Shown piece by piece: positions 4,913 to 8,264 of a DNA stretch of 8,264 bases (positions are counted from its first letter, which is position 1; every line of letters begins with the position of its first letter). The notes beneath the pieces were generated by a model. It was given only the letters and a program-made list of their open reading frames with translations. It ran no database searches and was not told where the DNA came from. The stretch comes from Candidatus Zipacnadia bacterium (GTDB lineage: Bacteria; Armatimonadota; Zipacnadia; Zipacnadales; Zipacnadaceae), in assembly GCA_029821455.1 (NCBI GenBank), contig JALGTI010000130.1, positions 1 through 8,264 of the forward strand, written 5' to 3'. The position numbers and the translations under genes are program-made.

Positions 4913-6754
4913 ATGAGCCTCCTGGGTGGCTATTTCAATGTGGAGGAACCCGGCGATCTACTTGAGCGCATGGCAGGCGCCATGGGATACTCTCAGGCGC
5001 TCATCGCGCAGCGATCCGGCGACAACTGGGGGCTGTGTGCAATTGGGCCCCGGGCGGCCGGGGAACGCCAGTGCATTGCAGTAAGCGAAGACGGGCAGGT
5101 TGCGGTCGCCGTGGCCGGGTATCTGTTCGATGCCGGGGAGGACGGAGACCGGGGACCGGGCCAATATTGCCTGGACCTCTACGAACAGTACGGCAAAGAT
5201 TTCCCCAAGCACCTTAACGGCACTTTTGCTATTGCGGTACTCGATAATCGTCGCCAGGTTCTACTGCTGGTGGCCGATCCGATGTTCACTCGCCCCCTGT
5301 TCTATCGGAACGGACGGGATTGTGTGTTTGCCAGCCAGGTCAAGGGCGTTCTGGCGGATAGGCGTCTCAGCAGTGAGTTGAACTCTGAAAAGCTGCGCGA
5401 GTTCTTGACATTAGGCAGCTTGCTGGGCCCTAGCTCATACTACCGCGAGATTAAGCAGGTTCCGGGGGGCACGGTGGTGGAGATCAGCGCCACTGGCGAG
5501 CGGCAATGGCGCTACTGGCCGCCACGATTCGAAGAGGATTCTGCAATGACGCTCGAGGAGGCCGCCGAGCTGCTTGCCACCGTCATCTCCAAAGCTGTGC
5601 AACGCGCCTGTCCTGCTGACAAGCGCATCGTGCATTTGCTCAGTGGTGGCATTGATTCTCGGACTGTGGCGGCTTGCCTACCGCCGGGGACTGAGTGTGT
5701 GACGATGCACCGGGTCAAAGACCGTGAGGTGATGCTGGCACAGAGCGCTGCCGCCGCGTTAGGCCACAAGCACACGTTCATAGAACTTGGCCCCACCTTC
5801 CCTCTAGATATTATGGAGGAGGTGGAGGCAATATCTGAGGGGATGTACCCGTTCAATCACGGCCAGGCCCTAGCGGTCCGCGCCTTCACGGACGAGGTTG
5901 GCGCAGAAGTAGTCTCCACCGGTTGGATGTTCGATGCTTTCTTTCAAGCTCCGTATCTGCCCAATGCGGAGTTGCGGCTTGGGCCGTGGGGGATGAAAAT
6001 CCCCCGGCTTCTGCCCTACGACGAGGGCTACCCGTCTACTGTTATGTGGCATTACTTTGCTATGCTAGATAGTGAAGGGATGGCAGCATTGCTTGGTCGG
6101 AAAGCTGCTGAGCGACTCAGGCAACGCCTCGAGGCATGGGTCGCTGACCTGCAAGGGCAGGCGCGCGCGGTTATTCCCAACCCATACGATGAACCCTTAT
6201 TCATATTCCTTTCCAACCTATGTCGCTGGGACAAGTACCTTAACGTAGCTTGCTTCGAGCGGATGGCGCAGCAAGGGATGCCCTTCTGCGACCACAATCT
6301 GGTGACAGCGGCGCTTAGCATTCCTATGCAGCATCGCTTCAATAGTCGCGCATACCGGCGGGCGTTGGCCCTAATAAGCCCGGAGGCAGCACGTATCCCC
6401 CTGGCTTCACGTGGGATTCGCGCTCTCCAAAACGAGTGGTCCGCTGTTGGCACCGAGGTTATTCAGCGCCTGTTAGCCCGAATGCGACGTAGGCTTAACC
6501 GCTCGCTTGGCACCCATCTGCGCCCTGCACAATTGGTGTCGTGGCCACAAATGGGCGAGGCCCTGTACGCCACCGAGGCGGGCCGCAGCCTGCTGCGCAC
6601 GCTTGCGGCAGACGCCGTATTGTGCGAGATGGGAATCCTCAAGCACGATGGTTTGCAGCAAACCATCGAAGACCACATCGGCCGCAAGCGCGATGGCTCC
6701 CGCTTCCTGCTCGCCTGGCTGACGCTGGAGCACTGGCTGAGGGCCCAGCACTGA
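4913..6754 (+). CDS. Asparagine-synthetase-like amide ligase homologue 2, glutaminase nucleophile missing
   Basis: 613 residues, paralogous to the preceding gene along its whole length. Shared landmarks are WGLCA near residue 40, KLREFL at 160, RYWPP at 200, ARIPxxxxG near 493 and IEDHI near the C-terminus. The N-terminus is MSLLGG, so the glutaminase Cys2 is again Ser, and the NGE motif position reads VAGYLF. The pyrophosphatase loop SGGIDS is intact at 244-249. The second active-site region reads STGWMFDAFF (335-344), which keeps Gly and Asp in the spacing of GxGxDELF, unlike homologue 1. The segment QQGMPFCDHNLVTAALSIP (453-471) corresponds to the PFLDH region of AsnB. The gene follows 34 nt after homologue 1, with GGGAG at 4896-4900, 12 nt before the ATG. 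It most likely adenylates a carboxylate and couples it to an amine or ammonia. The substrate is unknown. Confidence 0.87.
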   Translation: MSLLGGYFNVEEPGDLLERMAGAMGYSQALIAQRSGDNWGLCAIGPRAAGERQCIAVSEDGQVAVAVAGYLFDAGEDGDRGPGQYCLDLYEQYGKDFPKHLNGTFAIAVLDNRRQVLLLVADPMFTRPLFYRNGRDCVFASQVKGVLADRRLSSELNSEKLREFLTLGSLLGPSSYYREIKQVPGGTVVEISATGERQWRYWPPRFEEDSAMTLEEAAELLATVISKAVQRACPADKRIVHLLSGGIDSRTVAACLPPGTECVTMHRVKDREVMLAQSAAAALGHKHTFIELGPTFPLDIMEEVEAISEGMYPFNHGQALAVRAFTDEVGAEVVSTGWMFDAFFQAPYLPNAELRLGPWGMKIPRLLPYDEGYPSTVMWHYFAMLDSEGMAALLGRKAAERLRQRLEAWVADLQGQARAVIPNPYDEPLFIFLSNLCRWDKYLNVACFERMAQQGMPFCDHNLVTAALSIPMQHRFNSRAYRRALALISPEAARIPLASRGIRALQNEWSAVGTEVIQRLLARMRRRLNRSLGTHLRPAQLVSWPQMGEALYATEAGRSLLRTLAADAVLCEMGILKHDGLQQTIEDHIGRKRDGSRFLLAWLTLEHWLRAQH

Positions 6755-6859
6755 GCTAGGCAAGTGAACGGCAGAGAATTCAGCAAGAGGCCTGGTCTTA
6801 AGCGCTGCCCTTATGAACTTAACATACGGGGTCCGAGTTGAGTTGTAGGAGAATGAGGT

Positions 6860-7615
6860 ATGACGTCAGTTTACTTGGCGCCTCCTATCTGCTTGTGTAT
6901 TGCCTTTGTGTTCTCGATGCTAGGGATGGGAGGCTCACAGCTTTATATCCCCGTGTTGTTCTGGCTAGGAATGGATTTCAAGGTGGCGGCAATTCCCCTG
7001 GGGCTGCTGCTCAATGTAGTAAGTAGCTCTTCGGCGGCGACTACTTACATTCGCAACCGGCTCGTCAACTGGCGAGTGGGACTACCCTTTGCCGTGGCGA
7101 TGCTGCTGCTACCACCACTGGGCACCCTTGTCAACCTGCAGATGGCTGTGAAGCCGATAATTGTGGCCTTTGCCGGGTTCACTGCCACTGCTGCGCTCTT
7201 GATGCTAAGTGGCTGGAAGCCGCGCCGTGGCAGCTTATCCCGTGCTGGTCAGGTGAGTCTCGGGCTGGGTGGTGGCAGCGTTTTGGGCTTTGTGGTCGGA
7301 TTGATTGGGCGAGGGGGCGGTTCGTTTGTGGTACCATTGCTTTATATCTGCGGCCTGGAGGCAAAGGTGGCAGCCGCTACCTCGTCTGTTGTAGTCACTG
7401 GCTCCGCCTTCTCGGGGTTTATGTCTCATCTGCCGACAGCGCACTTGCACACAACCACAACTCTGGCAACCGCCGTGGCGGTCTTACTGGGCAGTCAGCT
7501 GGGCTCACGGCTGATGGCGACAAAGATGAAGTCCAGGCTAGTCAGGATAGTGTTTGGATGTATCTTACTAGGAGTGGCTGCAATGCTGATCATTAAGGAC
7601 GTGATCCTCTCGTAG
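6860..7615 (+). CDS. TauE/SafE (TSUP) family membrane permease
   Basis: 251 residues, very hydrophobic, about seven to eight membrane segments, the normal length for the family. The two inverted halves each begin with the family's Gly-rich loop: LGMGGSQLYIPVLFWLGM at 21-38, and GLIGRGGGSFVVPLLY at 147-162. TSUP proteins move small anions, commonly sulfite, sulfoacetate or other organosulfur acids, usually outward. The substrate cannot be read from the sequence. AGGAG (6847-6851) precedes the ATG by 8 nt. The 105-nt gap after the AsnB-like pair has no clear terminator, so the gene may be co-transcribed with it or have its own weak promoter there. Confidence 0.9.
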   Translation: MTSVYLAPPICLCIAFVFSMLGMGGSQLYIPVLFWLGMDFKVAAIPLGLLLNVVSSSSAATTYIRNRLVNWRVGLPFAVAMLLLPPLGTLVNLQMAVKPIIVAFAGFTATAALLMLSGWKPRRGSLSRAGQVSLGLGGGSVLGFVVGLIGRGGGSFVVPLLYICGLEAKVAAATSSVVVTGSAFSGFMSHLPTAHLHTTTTLATAVAVLLGSQLGSRLMATKMKSRLVRIVFGCILLGVAAMLIIKDVILS

Positions 7616-7654
7616 CCACATCGCTCTGCGTATCCGTGGGGCAGGCGATTAGAT

Positions 7655-8264
7655 ATGCCAACCTTCAAGGCCACCGGAATCTGCCTAATTGTCCGCAAGT
7701 ATCGCGGGACTGAACGGATCGCGACCTTCTTCACCCGCGAGCGGGGTAAGGTGGAGGCGGTCGCAAAAGGCGTCGGCAAGCCGGGCAGTAGCCTTGCTGC
7801 GGTAGTGGAGCCACTTGCGTTATCCCGGCTATTCTTCGCCGAGGGCCGCAACCTCGACCGCCTCACGCAGGCCCAGGTCGTCAACTCAGGCCCAGGTCGT
7901 CAACTCGTTCTACGGCTTACGCACCGATATGCAGCGCTTCGGCTATGCCTCATACGTGGCAGAGCTCACTGCCCGCACCACTGAGCCGGGGCAGCCATAT
8001 CCCGCTCTGTTTGAGCTTCTGGAGGCGACGGTAAGCGCTATTGAGACCAGCGACGACCCGCAGAAGTTCGCTATGGCGTATGCGCTCAGGCTGCTGGCTG
8101 CATTGGGAGTGGCGCCGGTGACCCAGCAGTGCGTGGGGTGTGGCCAGGAACTGGCCGGCGAGGTGGTGTACAGTCCCATCAGTGGCGGCCTGGTGTGCCG
8201 CGAATGCCAGATTGAGGGGCAGGTTGCGCTTCTCATCTCCCCGGCCGCACGAGGGCTGCTGCGA
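7655..8264 (+). pseudogene. recO: recO, DNA repair protein RecO, frameshifted by a 19-bp tandem duplication and cut by the right edge
   Basis: RecO loads RecA onto SSB-coated single strands together with RecR. From ATG 7655 the protein MPTFKATGICLIVRKYRGTE continues through FFTRERGKVEAVAKG and GRNLDRLTQAQVVN, the N-terminal OB-fold of RecO. At residue 77 the frame is broken by an exact 19-bp duplication. As written, translation continues for 32 unrelated residues to TGA at 7982-7984, giving 109 aa. Removing one repeat copy restores SFYGLRTDMQRFGYASYVAE and the all-helical C-terminal domain. It also restores a Cys4 zinc site, CVGC plus CREC, at corrected residues 153, 156, 175 and 178, and the frame stays open to base 8264. 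The Shine-Dalgarno is weak (GGGG at 7637-7640). The gene starts 39 nt after the TSUP gene. It may be a true mutation or an assembly error. Confidence 0.9.
7868..7906 (+). repeat. Exact 19-bp tandem duplication inside recO
   Basis: The unit aggcccaggtcgtcaactc occurs twice back to back, at 7869-7887 and 7888-7906. The preceding C at 7868 also matches, so the periodic stretch is 39 bases. Nineteen is not a multiple of three, so it shifts the recO frame. Confidence 0.97.

Noticed and set aside
3043..6754. Reading the two AsnB-like proteins as lasso-peptide or beta-lactam biosynthesis.
   Set aside because: No precursor peptide, leader-recognition/protease pair, or beta-lactam pathway gene is visible in the window; only the broad enzyme superfamily is supported.
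6798..6825. Possible promoter before the TSUP gene (TTAAGC, 16 bp, TAACAT).
   Set aside because: The -35 box matches poorly (3 of 6) and no other support exists.
7929..8264. A separate new gene beginning at the ATG at 7929.
   Set aside because: Its product is the continuation of RecO after the duplication, including the Cys4 zinc site, not an independent gene.
1..8264. CRISPR arrays, tRNA or rRNA genes, insertion sequences.
   Set aside because: No regularly spaced repeats, no recognisable tRNA or rRNA sequence, and no transposase or terminal repeats were seen.

Overview
The window is a bacterial chromosome segment: recO is a bacterial housekeeping gene, and a TPP riboswitch of bacterial architecture is present. 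Base composition is GC-rich, genes are tightly packed, and non-ATG starts occur. An uncultured Chloroflexota-like or similar lineage is plausible, but nothing here fixes the phylum.

Left edge (minus strand, 1-338): the first 43 codons of a Thi4-family thiazole synthase. Its leader holds a complete TPP riboswitch. The aptamer is at 204-296, a possible antiterminator pairs 155-164 with 217-226, and an intrinsic terminator at 130-157 has its U-tract touching the start codon and also covers the Shine-Dalgarno. A perfect 7-bp inverted repeat lies just upstream of the aptamer.

Right of it, everything runs on the plus strand, probably as one or two transcription units. The order is a single-domain Gdt1/UPF0016 membrane protein; a cytoplasmic helical-hairpin ((alpha/alpha)-barrel, glycosidase-like) protein of unknown function; a PIG-L/LmbE zinc deacetylase; two tandem paralogous asparagine-synthetase-like proteins; a TauE/SafE (TSUP) membrane permease; and recO.

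The core of interest is the PIG-L deacetylase plus two AsnB-like proteins (2330-6754). Both AsnB-like proteins keep the ATP-pyrophosphatase loop SGGIDS but have lost the glutaminase nucleophile (Cys2 is Ser) and the Asn-Gly-Glu glutamine-binding motif. They are therefore better read as ATP-dependent amide ligases or as divergent or regulatory homologues than as asparagine synthetases. A deacetylase that exposes an amine next to carboxylate-activating enzymes suggests an undescribed route to an amide-linked amino-sugar or small molecule, loosely like MshB/MshC in mycothiol synthesis; this is inference. The helical-hairpin protein and the TSUP permease could be accessory processing and export functions.

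recO is interrupted by an exact 19-bp tandem duplication at 7868-7906. Removing one copy restores a normal RecO frame that stays open to the window edge, so this is either a recent loss-of-function mutation or a sequence/assembly artefact.
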